42,440 bases of DNA from a virus, in IMG/VR virus record IMGVR_UViG_3300032308_001111, positions 1 through 42,440 of that record; one strand, 5' to 3'. Positions 17,440-26,689 of the stretch are shown in pieces. Below the pieces are notes generated by a model that worked only from the letters and a program-made list of their open reading frames with translations, was not told the origin of the DNA and did not search any database. How positions within the stretch are numbered: the stretch's first letter is position 1; every line of letters begins with the position of its first letter. Both the position numbers and the translations under genes were made by a program.

Positions 17440-18458
17440 ATTTTACACTAATACTATTTGCATCAGCGTTCGCGATATCCTCTGTCGCAGCGTATTATTC
17501 TGTAGCAGGATTAGTTGCTATATTTTCTGGCGAACCGATCGCAGCTATTATAATGGGTGTAGCTTTAGAAATAGCTAAGCTTGTTGCAGCTTCATGGATA
17601 TATCGTAATTGGCAAACTACTGCTAGATTACTAAAATACTATTTTACAATTGCAGTACTAATACTTTCATTGATAACTTCGATGGGTATTTTTGGTTACT
17701 TGTCTAAATCACACTTAGAACATAATGTTGTTTCTGGTGGTGTATCATCTCAAGTACAGTTGATCGATGAAAAGATATCGACTGAAAAAGATAATATAAG
17801 TACAGCAAGGAAAGCTTTAAAACAATTAGACGAGTCAGTAGACCAAACGATGGCTAGATCTACTGATGAGAAAGGTGCAGAAAGAGCTGCGTCTTTAAGA
17901 CGTTCACAGCAAAAAGAACGTCGTACACTTTTAGCCTCGATTGATGAGTCACAAAAGACAATTGAAAAACTTAATGCAGAGAAGGCACCTATTGCTGGTG
18001 ATCTGAGAAAGATCGAAGCAGAAGTTGGCCCGATAAAATACGTTGCTGAGTTGATCTATAGTGATTCGTCAGTTGAGGTTATTGATAAAGCAGTTAGGTT
18101 AGTAATTATACTAATCATCTGCGTATTTGATCCATTGGCTATTTTACTGTTGATAGCTGCAAATATGGAAATGAGGAAAGGTACTCCTCGTGTAAGTACC
18201 ACAACAGAACAGAAGGAGGAAAAGCTCGTGGAAAAACGACCCTCTGGAACATCGAGAACTTTACCTATAAAACCTAAAAAGCCTAAAAAGCCAAGTCTTC
18301 CCAAAAGGACAGCGCCTACGGTGCCAAAAAAGAAACCGAAACCAGTTCCTAAGAAAAAACCAGTTCGTAAACCCAAGAAAAGTACTGTTGGTGCCACACC
18401 TGGATTAGACGATGTTATCACGATTAAAAAGAGCACAGTATACCGCTTCGATGGCTAG
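17436..18458 (+). CDS. Membrane protein with coiled coil and Lys/Pro-rich tail
   Basis: The ATG at 17436 forms an ATGA overlap with the gp17 stop, giving 340 residues; a start 21 bases upstream is less likely. Three membrane helices lie in the first 90 residues, followed by about 100 residues of charged heptad-like sequence (ISTEKDNISTARKALKQLDE and on). A fourth helix follows (VIILIICVFDPLAILLLIAA). The last 90 residues are extremely basic and Pro-rich, with repeated KPKKP and PKKKP units like a histone-H1 tail. The family is not recognised beyond similar membrane/coiled-coil proteins in marine phages. Its place between terminase and tail sheath suggests late expression. A membrane-anchored structure holding DNA or RNA through the basic tail is conceivable. 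Confidence 0.75.
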   Translation: MNFTLILFASAFAISSVAAYYSVAGLVAIFSGEPIAAIIMGVALEIAKLVAASWIYRNWQTTARLLKYYFTIAVLILSLITSMGIFGYLSKSHLEHNVVSGGVSSQVQLIDEKISTEKDNISTARKALKQLDESVDQTMARSTDEKGAERAASLRRSQQKERRTLLASIDESQKTIEKLNAEKAPIAGDLRKIEAEVGPIKYVAELIYSDSSVEVIDKAVRLVIILIICVFDPLAILLLIAANMEMRKGTPRVSTTTEQKEEKLVEKRPSGTSRTLPIKPKKPKKPSLPKRTAPTVPKKKPKPVPKKKPVRKPKKSTVGATPGLDDVITIKKSTVYRFDG

Positions 18459-18470
18459 AAATCCTGAAGT

Positions 18471-18478
18471 TATAAATA
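18471..18478 (+). promoter_or_regulatory. T4-type late promoter (TATAAATA) upstream of gp18
   Basis: An exact TATAAATA lies in the 102-base gap between the preceding gene and gp18, 82 bases before the gp18 ATG. It would give a leader of about 75 bases for the highly expressed sheath and tube genes. Confidence 0.7.
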
Positions 18479-18560
18479 TATGCAGAAGTGATAAATTCTT
18501 ATTATGACACATATTATGCTCTCAACAATCCATATTAACTTAAAATCGAGGTAGAGAAAA

Positions 18561-20252
18561 ATGGCTTTTCAAGTTTCTCCTGGCGTAGCAATACGCGAAA
18601 TCGATCTTACTAACGTTGTACCTGCAGTCTCTACTTCAATTGGAGCTACTGTAATTACAGCATTAAAAGGTCCGATAGAGGAGATTATAACCATTACTTC
18701 AGAGAAAGAATTAGCAGATACGTTTGGTGTGCCAACAGATGACACAGCCGCGTATTTCTTTAATGCTGCAGCTTTTCTAAAGTACGGTAATAATCTTAAG
18801 GTGGTCCGTGTCGCTGGCTCTGGTGCATTAAATGCAACAGCTGGAGTATCAACTGCAGGCACTGGACTTTTAATTAAAAATAAAGATCACTACGAAACCA
18901 ATTACGAAAACGGTTCAGCAACTCAAGGTTGTTTTGCTGCCCGTGATGCTGGTGATCTAGGTAATTCAATTGGCGTTGAATTCGTAACTAATGCTACAGG
19001 TTTTGCAGCATGGACAGATTGGAAAGATCAATTTGATTCTGCTCCAGGTACATCTGATTATGCATTAGCTAAAGGTGGTAGTGCAGACGAAATGCACATC
19101 ATCGTTTACGACAGAACAGGTTATATTAGCGGTGTTGCTGATACAGTATTAGAAAAATTTGCCTATGTATCACAAGCACGTGATGCCAAAAAATTCGATG
19201 GCACATCTAATTACTACAAAGAAGTTATCAATGCAACATCAAAATATATTTGGTGGTTAGATCATTTATCTACATTAACAAATGCTGGTTCATTAGCTTC
19301 AGAAAACTTTGCAACTATCGATACTGTATACAGTAAAGGTCTTGCTGGTGGAGATGATGGTTCTACAGTTGATGAAGGCGATATCGACGATGGCTTCCAA
19401 GTATTCAACGATGCAGAAACTGTTGACGTCAACCTATTAATTGGTGCACCAACTCTTGCTTCTACAGCAGGCGAAACTCAAGCAGCTAACTTAATCGCGA
19501 TTGCAGAAAATCGTAAAGATTTAATCGCGTTTGTCTCTCCTCCAATCAGTGCAACGGCAGCATCAACATCACAGAAACAAGATGTTATTGACTTCGTTGA
19601 CGCATTAACATCAACGTCTTATGCAGTTGTAGATTCTTCAGCTTTGAAAATCTATGACAAGTATAACGACGTATATCGCTGGATTCCAGCCGCTGGCCAT
19701 ATGGCTGGTCTTTGTGCTAATACAGACGAAGTTGCTGACGCTTGGTTCTCACCAGGTGGCTTCACACGTGGTCAATTATTGGGCGTAACAAAGATTGCTT
19801 TCAATCCTAAGAAAGCTGAACGAGACGATTTATACAAACGACGTATAAACCCAATCGTATCTTTCCCCGGTGAAGGTACAGTATTATTTGGCGATAAGAC
19901 TCTTCTAAGTAAACCTTCTGCGTTTGATCGTATCAACGTACGTCGTTTGTTTATCATCTTAGAAAAAGCTATCTCAACTGCTGCTAAGTATCAGTTGTTC
20001 GAGCTTAACGACGAATTCACTCGTGCTATGTTCCGTAACATGACAGAACCTTTCCTAAGGGAAATTCAAGGTCGTCGTGGTATTACAGACTTTAAAGTAG
20101 TTTGTGACGAGACAAACAACACCGGTGAGATCATCGACAGCAACCAGTTTGTTGCAGATATCTACATCAAGCCAGCACGTTCTATTAACTTTATTACTCT
20201 GAACTTCATCGCTACTCGTACAGGCGTTGACTTTGCAGAGATCGGAGGTTAA
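18561..20252 (+). CDS. gp18: Tail sheath protein gp18
   Basis: This 563-residue protein begins FQVSPGVAIREIDLTNVVP, the standard sheath N-terminus. The C-terminal domain has RRLFIILEKAIS, FELNDEFTRAMFRNMTEPFL and GRRGITDFKVVCDETNNT, the conserved sheath core. Gp18 polymerises around the gp19 tube and contracts on infection. A GGTAGAG ribosome site precedes the ATG. Confidence 0.97.
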   Translation: MAFQVSPGVAIREIDLTNVVPAVSTSIGATVITALKGPIEEIITITSEKELADTFGVPTDDTAAYFFNAAAFLKYGNNLKVVRVAGSGALNATAGVSTAGTGLLIKNKDHYETNYENGSATQGCFAARDAGDLGNSIGVEFVTNATGFAAWTDWKDQFDSAPGTSDYALAKGGSADEMHIIVYDRTGYISGVADTVLEKFAYVSQARDAKKFDGTSNYYKEVINATSKYIWWLDHLSTLTNAGSLASENFATIDTVYSKGLAGGDDGSTVDEGDIDDGFQVFNDAETVDVNLLIGAPTLASTAGETQAANLIAIAENRKDLIAFVSPPISATAASTSQKQDVIDFVDALTSTSYAVVDSSALKIYDKYNDVYRWIPAAGHMAGLCANTDEVADAWFSPGGFTRGQLLGVTKIAFNPKKAERDDLYKRRINPIVSFPGEGTVLFGDKTLLSKPSAFDRINVRRLFIILEKAISTAAKYQLFELNDEFTRAMFRNMTEPFLREIQGRRGITDFKVVCDETNNTGEIIDSNQFVADIYIKPARSINFITLNFIATRTGVDFAEIGG

Positions 20253-20254
20253 TC

Positions 20255-20782
20255 ATGGCTATTTTAGGCGTAGATGATTTTAAATCAAAACTAGTTGGCG
20301 GCGGTGCACGTCCCAATCTGTTCAAGGCAACAGTTAACTTTCCAGCTTACGCTGGTGGTGAAGTTGAATTGACAAGCTTTATGATTAAAGCTGCTCAATT
20401 ACCAGCATCTGTTGTTGGCACAGTATTGGTTCCTTTCCGCGGTCGTCAATTAAAGATTGCCGGAGATCGTACATTCGATCCATGGACAATCACAGTAATC
20501 AATGATACCGACTTTAAAGTGCGTAATGCATTTGAACGTTGGATGAACGGCATCAATCAGCATCGTAACAATACAGGTTTAACAAATCCTATTGATTATC
20601 AAGCTGACATGCAAGTTGCTCAATTAGATAAAGCAGGAAATGAAGTGAAGGTGTATAACTTCCGCTCAACATTCCCAACAGCTGTATCTGCAATTGAGTT
20701 ATCATATGATTCAGTAGACGTAATTGAAGAATTCCAAGTAGAACTTCAAGTTCAATACTGGGAATCTGATACAACGTCTTAA
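20255..20782 (+). CDS. gp19: Tail tube protein gp19
   Basis: This 175-residue protein follows gp18 by two bases, the T4 order. The pattern (FKATVNFP, SFMIKAAQLPASVVG, VPFRGRQLKIAGDRTFDPW, NAFERWMNGINQHRN, VDVIEEFQVELQVQYWE) is the gp19 tube fold. It forms the hexameric inner tube through which DNA is ejected. A hairpin follows. Confidence 0.96.
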   Translation: MAILGVDDFKSKLVGGGARPNLFKATVNFPAYAGGEVELTSFMIKAAQLPASVVGTVLVPFRGRQLKIAGDRTFDPWTITVINDTDFKVRNAFERWMNGINQHRNNTGLTNPIDYQADMQVAQLDKAGNEVKVYNFRSTFPTAVSAIELSYDSVDVIEEFQVELQVQYWESDTTS

Positions 20783-20802
20783 TTAAACGTTGGTAAATAG
20801 AA

Positions 20803-20822
20803 GGAGAGGGGAAACCCTCTCC
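20803..20822 (+). terminator. Hairpin after gp19
   Basis: A perfect 8-bp stem, GGAGAGGG (20803-20810) with CCCTCTCC (20815-20822), is closed by a GAAA tetraloop. The tail after it (CTCACTTTGTT) has only a short T stretch, so it may partly terminate or protect the gp18-gp19 mRNA 3' end. Confidence 0.65.
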
Positions 20823-20850
20823 CTCACTTTGTTATTATAAAGGCATAAAA

Positions 20851-22452
20851 ATGGAATTATTCGGCTTCGAAATATCACGTAAAAAGCAAGAAGAAGAACA
20901 AGCGAAGAAACAGTCGTTTGTTGCACCTGACATTGATGACGGCGCGACCGTTGTTTCTGAGGGTGGGTACTATGGTCAATACGTAGATATCGAGGGCACT
21001 AAGGCTAAAGATGACTCGGACTTAATTAAAAAGTACCGTGAGATCTCTCTTTACCCTGAGTGTGATGCAGCTATCACGGATATCGTTAATGAGGCTATTG
21101 TAGCCGATGATGATGTTCAACCCGTTGATATTATTACTGATGATATTAAATATCCAGACACAATTAAAAAACTAGTTAAACAAGAGTTTGATAATGTAGT
21201 TAAATTATTAAAGTTTAATTATCAATCTCATGATATATTCCGCAAATGGTATGTCGATGGTAGAATATACTATCACATGATCATCGATGAAAAAAATCCT
21301 AAAGCAGGTATTTTAGAATTACGTCCTATCGATTCCATCAAGATTCGTAAAGTTCGTTCAGTCATTGAAGATAAAGATCCAAAAACTGGCGCCAAGCTAG
21401 TAAAAGGCTTTAATGAATTTTACATCTATAACGATTCATTGATGGGCAATTACGCAAATCCAGGTGGATTTGGCGGTCCTCGTACACAAGGTCTTAAGAT
21501 CGCTAAAGACTCTATCGTTCATGTTCCATCTGGTCTGATCGATAGTACTTCGAAGAAAATGCTTTCATATCTTTATAAAGCATTAAAACCTGTAAATCAA
21601 CTGCGTATGATGGAAGATTCACTTGTCATCTATCGTATGTCTCGTGCACCAGAACGTCGCATATTCTATATTGACGTAGGTAATTTGCCAAAGGGTAAAG
21701 CTGAAGCATATCTTCGCGATATCATGGCAAGATATAAAAACAAGATTGTTTACGATGCTACTACTGGTGAGATTAGAGATGATCGTAAACACATGGCTAT
21801 GTTGGAAGATTTTTGGTTACCACGTCGCGAAGGCGGTAAGGGTACTGAGATCTCTACATTACCAGGCGGTGAAAATCTTGGACAGATTGAAGATATTATC
21901 TACTTCCAAAAGAAACTATATCGTTCACTAAACGTACCGATGTCTCGTATGGAGACAGAAAATACAGGCTTCTCTCTTGGACGTTCTAATGAGATATCAA
22001 GAGATGAGTTAAAATTTCATAAGTTTGTAAGTCGTCTTCGTAAGAAGTTTGCTGACTTGTTTATGCAAGTCTTAAAGTCACAATTGATCTTAAAAGGCGT
22101 TATCTCAAGAGAAGATTGGGAAGGCATTAAAGAAGACCTAATCATTGACTTCAAGAAAGATAACTATTTTGCAGAACTTAAGAATAGCGAGATCTTAAGA
22201 GAGCGTATGCAGACACTAGCATTGGTTGATCCTTTTGCTGGCAAATACTATTCACAGATGTGGATCCGTAAACATATCCTTCAACAGTCTGACCAAGATA
22301 TTGAAGAGATGGATGCTCAGATGGAACAAGAACCTCCATCACAACAAGAGTTAATGATGATGCAACAACAGCAGGCTGAAGCGCCTACTGAACCAACCCC
22401 CGATCAACCTGCTAACCCTTTGTTGGCGGCTGATCAAAATACTAACGCGTGA
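20851..22452 (+). CDS. gp20: Portal vertex protein gp20
   Basis: This 533-residue protein has the gp20 hallmarks: KYREISLYPECDAAITDIVN, FRKWYVDGRIYYH, RMMEDSLVIYRMSRAPERRI, PRREGGKGTEISTLPGG and DIIYFQKKLYRSLNVP. It forms the dodecameric portal, the docking point of gp17 and the prohead initiator. The C-terminus is Gln/Pro-rich and low-complexity, longer than needed for the core fold. Confidence 0.97.
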   Translation: MELFGFEISRKKQEEEQAKKQSFVAPDIDDGATVVSEGGYYGQYVDIEGTKAKDDSDLIKKYREISLYPECDAAITDIVNEAIVADDDVQPVDIITDDIKYPDTIKKLVKQEFDNVVKLLKFNYQSHDIFRKWYVDGRIYYHMIIDEKNPKAGILELRPIDSIKIRKVRSVIEDKDPKTGAKLVKGFNEFYIYNDSLMGNYANPGGFGGPRTQGLKIAKDSIVHVPSGLIDSTSKKMLSYLYKALKPVNQLRMMEDSLVIYRMSRAPERRIFYIDVGNLPKGKAEAYLRDIMARYKNKIVYDATTGEIRDDRKHMAMLEDFWLPRREGGKGTEISTLPGGENLGQIEDIIYFQKKLYRSLNVPMSRMETENTGFSLGRSNEISRDELKFHKFVSRLRKKFADLFMQVLKSQLILKGVISREDWEGIKEDLIIDFKKDNYFAELKNSEILRERMQTLALVDPFAGKYYSQMWIRKHILQQSDQDIEEMDAQMEQEPPSQQELMMMQQQQAEAPTEPTPDQPANPLLAADQNTNA

Positions 22453-22465
22453 AAGCGCAATATTT

Positions 22466-22473
22466 TATAAATA
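22466..22473 (+). promoter_or_regulatory. T4-type late promoter (TATAAATA) before the prohead genes
   Basis: An exact TATAAATA lies in the 39-base gap after gp20. The expected start site leaves a leader of only about 10-15 bases, including the GAAGG ribosome site, before the gp67-like gene. Confidence 0.7.
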
Positions 22474-22491
22474 TATTGAAAGAAGGCAATG

Positions 22492-22746
22492 ATGAGTGAA
22501 TTAGCAAATGATTTGTTAGACGCTATCGCATCTGGTAACCAAGAACAAATGCGTGCTAGATTTGATGGTGTTATGAATAATAAGATTAATGATGCCCTTC
22601 AAGCTAGGAAGATAGAACTTGCCCAAAGCATTTATGGTCAGGTGCAAGCGAACGCTGAACAAGAAGAAGCTCTTCCAGTTGATGATGCTGAAGTAGAAGA
22701 ACAACCCGAAACGGTAGCATCTGAAGATGGAACTAAAGAAGCTTAA
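22492..22746 (+). CDS. gp67: Prohead core protein, gp67-like
   Basis: This is an 84-residue protein; of two adjacent ATG codons the second (22492) has better spacing from the GAAGG site. The N-terminal half is helical (ELANDLLDAIASGNQEQMRA, then ALQARKIELAQSIYGQ) and the C-terminal third is very acidic. This is the form of the T4-like gp67 core/scaffold protein and the order gp20-67-21-22-23 is conserved. It overlaps the next gene by 20 bases. Confidence 0.75.
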   Translation: MSELANDLLDAIASGNQEQMRARFDGVMNNKINDALQARKIELAQSIYGQVQANAEQEEALPVDDAEVEEQPETVASEDGTKEA

Positions 22747-22927
22747 GGATATTCGTGAAAGCGGAAAGATCTTATTAAGTCTTCCTGCTGGCACAGATAA
22801 GGTCGAGGTCAAAGAGACTCTCGGCGTGTATTACATTTATATAAACGACCAAAAGGTGGAAACCTTTAGGACTAAAGAAACGGCTTTAGAAGTTGCTAAC
22901 GAAGCAGCTCAAGCTTTAGGGACATAA
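22727..22927 (+). CDS. Small conserved phage protein in the gp68 position
   Basis: This 66-residue protein overlaps the gp67-like gene by 20 bases and ends two bases before gp21. It has a short helix, then a beta hairpin (GVYYIYINDQKVETFRTKET) and a C-terminal Ala-rich helix. The position corresponds to gp68 of T4, but the protein is half that length and the similarity is not clear. A role in the prohead core is inferred from context only. Confidence 0.7.
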   Translation: MELKKLKDIRESGKILLSLPAGTDKVEVKETLGVYYIYINDQKVETFRTKETALEVANEAAQALGT

Positions 22928-22929
22928 GA

Positions 22930-23577
22930 ATGAAACTAATTACAGAACAAATTGATTCAGACATTCAGGTTATAACTGAAGCTAAACAAAATGGATCTAA
23001 AGACTTCTTTATTGAAGGCATCTTTATGATGGCTGATTCAAAAAATCGTAATGGTCGTGTATATGAATCCAAGATTTTAAAACCTGCTGTTGAAAAATAT
23101 ATTCAAGAGCAAGTTAAACAAGGTAGAGCTGTTGGTGAACTTAACCATCCTGATGGCCCAACAATTAACCTTGACAAAGTTTCTCACCTAATTACAGACC
23201 TTCGCTTTGAAGGTAATAATGTAGTAGGTAAGGCAAAAATCCTAAACACACCTATGGGTCAAATCGTAAAAGGTTTGCTTGAAGGCGGTGTAAAATTAGG
23301 AGTATCATCTCGTGGTATGGGTAGTCTTGAGGAAAGAAACGGTTCTAACTATGTGAAAGATGATTTTCACTTAGCTACCGTTGATATCGTTCAAGACCCA
23401 TCTGCGCCTGCTGCTTTCGTTAACGGAATCATGGAAGGTGTAGAATGGGTTGTAGAGAACGGTATTTTTAAACCTCAAGAAATTGAAAAGATTGAGACTG
23501 AAATTAAGAGAACGCCAAAGGCTCAGCTAGCTGAAGCTCAAGTACGTGTTTTCCAACATTTCCTCTCTAAACTTTAA
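22930..23577 (+). CDS. gp21: Prohead protease gp21
   Basis: This 215-residue serine protease of the herpesvirus-assemblin type has GELNHPDGP with catalytic His73 and LGVSSRGMG with the catalytic Ser at 126 or 127. It matures inside the prohead and cleaves the core and capsid proteins, mostly at (I/L)xE sites. It is followed by gp22 and gp23, its substrates. Confidence 0.95.
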   Translation: MKLITEQIDSDIQVITEAKQNGSKDFFIEGIFMMADSKNRNGRVYESKILKPAVEKYIQEQVKQGRAVGELNHPDGPTINLDKVSHLITDLRFEGNNVVGKAKILNTPMGQIVKGLLEGGVKLGVSSRGMGSLEERNGSNYVKDDFHLATVDIVQDPSAPAAFVNGIMEGVEWVVENGIFKPQEIEKIETEIKRTPKAQLAEAQVRVFQHFLSKL

Positions 23578-23595
23578 CACTAAGGAGTGATTTGA

Positions 23596-24666
23596 ATGTC
23601 ACAACAAGATCTTAATAAAGATCAACTAGACGACGTAAAGCTTAGTGATGAACAACTCGTTGAAGTTTCTGAGGAACTAGCTGAAGATGCAGCAGCAACC
23701 ATTGATCCAAAGGGAGACGCTAAGTCTGCCAAATTTGGTCAAGATGCTGACTTCCAAGACGACAAGGCTAAAACCCTTGCTGATCTAGGTGCTACTAAGA
23801 CAGCTGAAGCCCCTAAAACTAAATCGGGTATCATTGCTGCAACAGTTGAAAAATTGTCTAGCTTGAAAAAAGAAGATCTTCAAGTTATCTACGGTAAACT
23901 TTTCTCTGAAGAGTCTACTGAAGAAGTTAAAGAAGCTGTGGTTGAAATCGATGTTACAGAAGAACTAAAAGCTCTTACTGAAGCCGATGCTAACTTATCA
24001 GAAGAATTCAAAGAGAAATCTGCGGTTCTTTTCCAAGCTGCTTTGACATCTCGCGTAGCTGTAGAAAAAAATAAACTTGAAGAGCAGTATCAATCTAACT
24101 TAGACGAAGCTGTAGAAGGCATTCGTTCAGAACTCGTTGAGAAGATCGACGGTTACTTGAACTATGTTGTAGAACAGTGGATGGAAGAAAATGAACTTGC
24201 TGTCGAGACTGGCCTCCGTGCTGAGATCGCAGAAAGCTTTATTGACTCTCTAAAAACTGTATTCGTTGAACACTACATTGATGTTCCAGAAGGTAAAGTC
24301 GATCTAGTCGACGGTTTAGCAGAACAAGTTGAAGAACTTGAAGGTCAATTACAAGCTCACACTGAAAAAGCTGTTGCGCTTGCACAGAAAGTTGAAGAAC
24401 TTTCACGTGAAAAGATTGTCCGTGAAGCTACTGAAGGTATGATCGCGACTGACGCTGAAAAGCTTAAGTCACTCGTTGAAGGTATTGACTTTGATGACGC
24501 TGAATCTTTCTCTAAGAAAGTTATCATCGTTAAAGAAGCTCACTTCAAGGGTACAGCACCTACAACAATCAGTGAAGTATCAGACGAGCAACCTGCAGAA
24601 CAAACTACTGCTTCTCCAAGTATGGCAGATTATCTAAGCGCTATATCCCGTACTACTAAAAAATAA
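23596..24666 (+). CDS. gp22: Prohead scaffolding core protein gp22
   Basis: This 356-residue, strongly acidic protein is almost wholly helical (long runs of Glu, Lys, Ala and Leu), with the core-protein signature SKKVIIVKEAHF near the C-terminus. Gp22 forms the internal scaffold around which gp23 assembles, and gp21 then degrades it. An AAGGAGTGA ribosome site lies before the ATG, as expected for an abundant protein. Confidence 0.93.
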   Translation: MSQQDLNKDQLDDVKLSDEQLVEVSEELAEDAAATIDPKGDAKSAKFGQDADFQDDKAKTLADLGATKTAEAPKTKSGIIAATVEKLSSLKKEDLQVIYGKLFSEESTEEVKEAVVEIDVTEELKALTEADANLSEEFKEKSAVLFQAALTSRVAVEKNKLEEQYQSNLDEAVEGIRSELVEKIDGYLNYVVEQWMEENELAVETGLRAEIAESFIDSLKTVFVEHYIDVPEGKVDLVDGLAEQVEELEGQLQAHTEKAVALAQKVEELSREKIVREATEGMIATDAEKLKSLVEGIDFDDAESFSKKVIIVKEAHFKGTAPTTISEVSDEQPAEQTTASPSMADYLSAISRTTKK

Positions 24667-24680
24667 AGAGGAAACATAAC

Positions 24681-26069
24681 ATGTTTTTAGCTGAACAAGC
24701 ACAACAAAAATGGGCTGAAGTCTTAGATCACTCAGATCTTCCAGCGATTAAAGACCCATACAAACGCGCAGTTACTGCCGTTATTTTAGAAAACCAAGAG
24801 AAGGCACTTGCTGAAGAGCGTGCACAATCTTCTTACGGTTCATTAAACGAAGCTGCTCCAACAAACGCAACTGGTGGCAGCATTGCAAACTTTGACCCAA
24901 TCTTAATCAGCTTGGTTCGTCGTTCAATGCCTAACCTTATCGCTTATGACATCGCTGGTGTACAACCAATGTCAGGTCCAACTGGTTTGATCTTCGCGAT
25001 GAAATCACGTTACACATCACAAAGCGGTACAGAAGCACTTTACAACGAAGCTGATACAGACTTCTCATCATCATCATTCTCTGGTTCTACACCAACTAAC
25101 AAGAATGGTACACACGGTGGTACATCTGACGGCTTGCCAGGTACAGACACGACAGTTAACGCTGGTGGTGCTGGTACATCTGGTACTTCTGCTGCTGATA
25201 CAATCGCTGATAACTTCGGCGTTGGTGGTGGTATGACTACAGCTGAGTCTGAAGCTTTAGGTGATTCTTCAACTAATTCTTTCGCTCAAATGGCATTCAG
25301 CATTGAAAAAGCAACAGTGACTGCAAAGACACGTGCTTTAAAAGCTGAATACACAATGGAATTAGCACAAGACTTGAAAGCAGTTCATGGTCTTGACGCT
25401 GAAACAGAATTAGCGAACATCCTTTCAGCTGAAATCTTGGCTGAAATCAACCGCGAAGTTATCCGTACAATCAACGTTAAAGCTAAGTTAGGTGCTCAAA
25501 CAGCTAACTGCACAAGCGCTGGTACATTTAACTTAGTGACTGATGCTGATGGTCGTTGGTCAGTTGAAAAATTCAAAGGTCTTCTAGTTCAGATCGACCG
25601 CGAAGCTAACCAAATCGCCAAAGAAACACGTCGTGGTAAAGGCAACTTCATCGTTTGTTCATCAGACGTTGCAACAGCTTTAGCCGCTTCTGGCATGTTA
25701 GTTTACAACCCAGCTATGTCAACAGACTTAGCAGTTGACGACACTGGCAATACATTTGCTGGTGTATTAAACGGCAAGATGAAAGTGTACATCGATCCAT
25801 ATGCTACACAAGACTACGTAACTGTTGGTTACCGTGGTACAAACCCATATGACGCTGGTTTATTCTACGCTCCATATGTACCACTCACAATGGTTCGTGC
25901 TGTTGATCAAGGTTCTTTCCAACCTAAGATCGGTTTCAAAACACGTTATGGCATGATTGCTAACCCATTCTCAAATCCAGGTTCAGCACCTGTAAATGAT
26001 ACTGGTTTAAATCGTACTAACGTTTACTTCCGTATCTTCAAGGTAACAGGCCTTTTAGACAACGCTTAA
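24681..26069 (+). CDS. gp23: Major capsid protein gp23
   Basis: This 462-residue protein has the T4-like HK97-fold signature: VRRSMPNLIAYDIAGVQPMS, GPTGLIFAMKSRY, FSIEKATVTAKTRALKAEY, ILAEINREVIRTI and FKTRYGMIANPF. A probable gp21 cleavage site (LNE, after Glu57) would remove an N-terminal peptide of 57 residues. A Gly/Ser/Thr-rich insert at about residues 130-180 probably lies on the capsid surface. AGAGGA precedes the ATG. Codon use looks biased towards a few preferred codons (many GCT, ACA and GAA), consistent with high expression. A strong terminator follows. Confidence 0.97.
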   Translation: MFLAEQAQQKWAEVLDHSDLPAIKDPYKRAVTAVILENQEKALAEERAQSSYGSLNEAAPTNATGGSIANFDPILISLVRRSMPNLIAYDIAGVQPMSGPTGLIFAMKSRYTSQSGTEALYNEADTDFSSSSFSGSTPTNKNGTHGGTSDGLPGTDTTVNAGGAGTSGTSAADTIADNFGVGGGMTTAESEALGDSSTNSFAQMAFSIEKATVTAKTRALKAEYTMELAQDLKAVHGLDAETELANILSAEILAEINREVIRTINVKAKLGAQTANCTSAGTFNLVTDADGRWSVEKFKGLLVQIDREANQIAKETRRGKGNFIVCSSDVATALAASGMLVYNPAMSTDLAVDDTGNTFAGVLNGKMKVYIDPYATQDYVTVGYRGTNPYDAGLFYAPYVPLTMVRAVDQGSFQPKIGFKTRYGMIANPFSNPGSAPVNDTGLNRTNVYFRIFKVTGLLDNA

Positions 26070-26110
26070 TCTATACAAGCTTAAGAATTACAATAAGTAT
26101 AGAACTCTAA

Positions 26111-26137
26111 GAGGGAACTTCGGTTCCCTCTTTTTTT
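26111..26137 (+). terminator. Strong terminator after gp23
   Basis: A GAGGGAAC / GTTCCCTC 8-bp stem (26111-26118 with 26123-26130) has a TTCG tetraloop and seven Ts. This is a textbook rho-independent terminator at the end of the head-gene transcript. Confidence 0.95.
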
Positions 26138-26149
26138 ATCTGGTGCCGA

Positions 26150-26157
26150 TATAAATA
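26150..26157 (+). promoter_or_regulatory. T4-type late promoter (TATAAATA) upstream of the gp19-like gene
   Basis: An exact TATAAATA stands 13 bases after the gp23 terminator and 26 bases before the next ATG. It gives this structural gene its own late transcript. Confidence 0.75.
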
Positions 26158-26183
26158 GATAATATTGCGGAGATATATTAAAA

Positions 26184-26687
26184 ATGGCAAACAAAAATTA
26201 CGATATAGGTCTTGAACCAGGATCGGTAACAGCAAATAAAAATCCACTTGTCACAGCAGATGGGTTTAGGTTTATATTTGCTCGAGCACCTAACGTTCAA
26301 TACTTTGCACAAAGCATCAGTATTCCATCAGTCACTGTACCAGAGGTTGCAATCCCTCGTGGTAAACAAACCGCGTTTGTACCAGGTGATCATATTCAAT
26401 ATGATCCTTTAACCATTACTATGTTAGTTTCTGAAGACATGAATAACTTCAAAGAAATCTATGATTGGTTAAATCGCAGTATCAATATGGCGAAATATGA
26501 AGATAAGTTTGATGACTTAACGATCTATGTTTTAACGAGCAAAAATAATCCTAACAAGAAAATATTTTTCCGCAACGTATTCCCTACCAGCATAGGAAAC
26601 GTTTCATTTTCAGTACAAGAAGCAGACGTTGTTTATGGTACTGTCGATGTAACTTTCCGCTACGACTATTTCACGTTCGAAAATTAA
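26184..26687 (+). CDS. gp19-fold tail protein paralogue (position of cyanophage gp3)
   Basis: This 167-residue protein resembles the tail tube family: ADGFRFIFARAPNVQYFAQS, SIPSVTVPEVAIPRG, VPGDHIQYDPLTITMLVSED, IYDWLNRS, FRNVFPTSIGNVSFS. It is clearly distinct from the gp19 at 20255. Marine T4-like phages keep a structural gene here, often labelled gp3 (tail completion). A second tube-like ring at one end of the tail is likely; whether it is proximal or baseplate-proximal cannot be read. It has its own late promoter. Confidence 0.75.
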   Translation: MANKNYDIGLEPGSVTANKNPLVTADGFRFIFARAPNVQYFAQSISIPSVTVPEVAIPRGKQTAFVPGDHIQYDPLTITMLVSEDMNNFKEIYDWLNRSINMAKYEDKFDDLTIYVLTSKNNPNKKIFFRNVFPTSIGNVSFSVQEADVVYGTVDVTFRYDYFTFEN

Positions 26688-26689
26688 CT

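Noticed and set aside
18056-18436. A 126-codon - strand frame rich in Gly/Phe/Leu opposite the Lys-Pro tail
   Set aside because: Its composition is just the reverse complement of the Lys/Pro codons.
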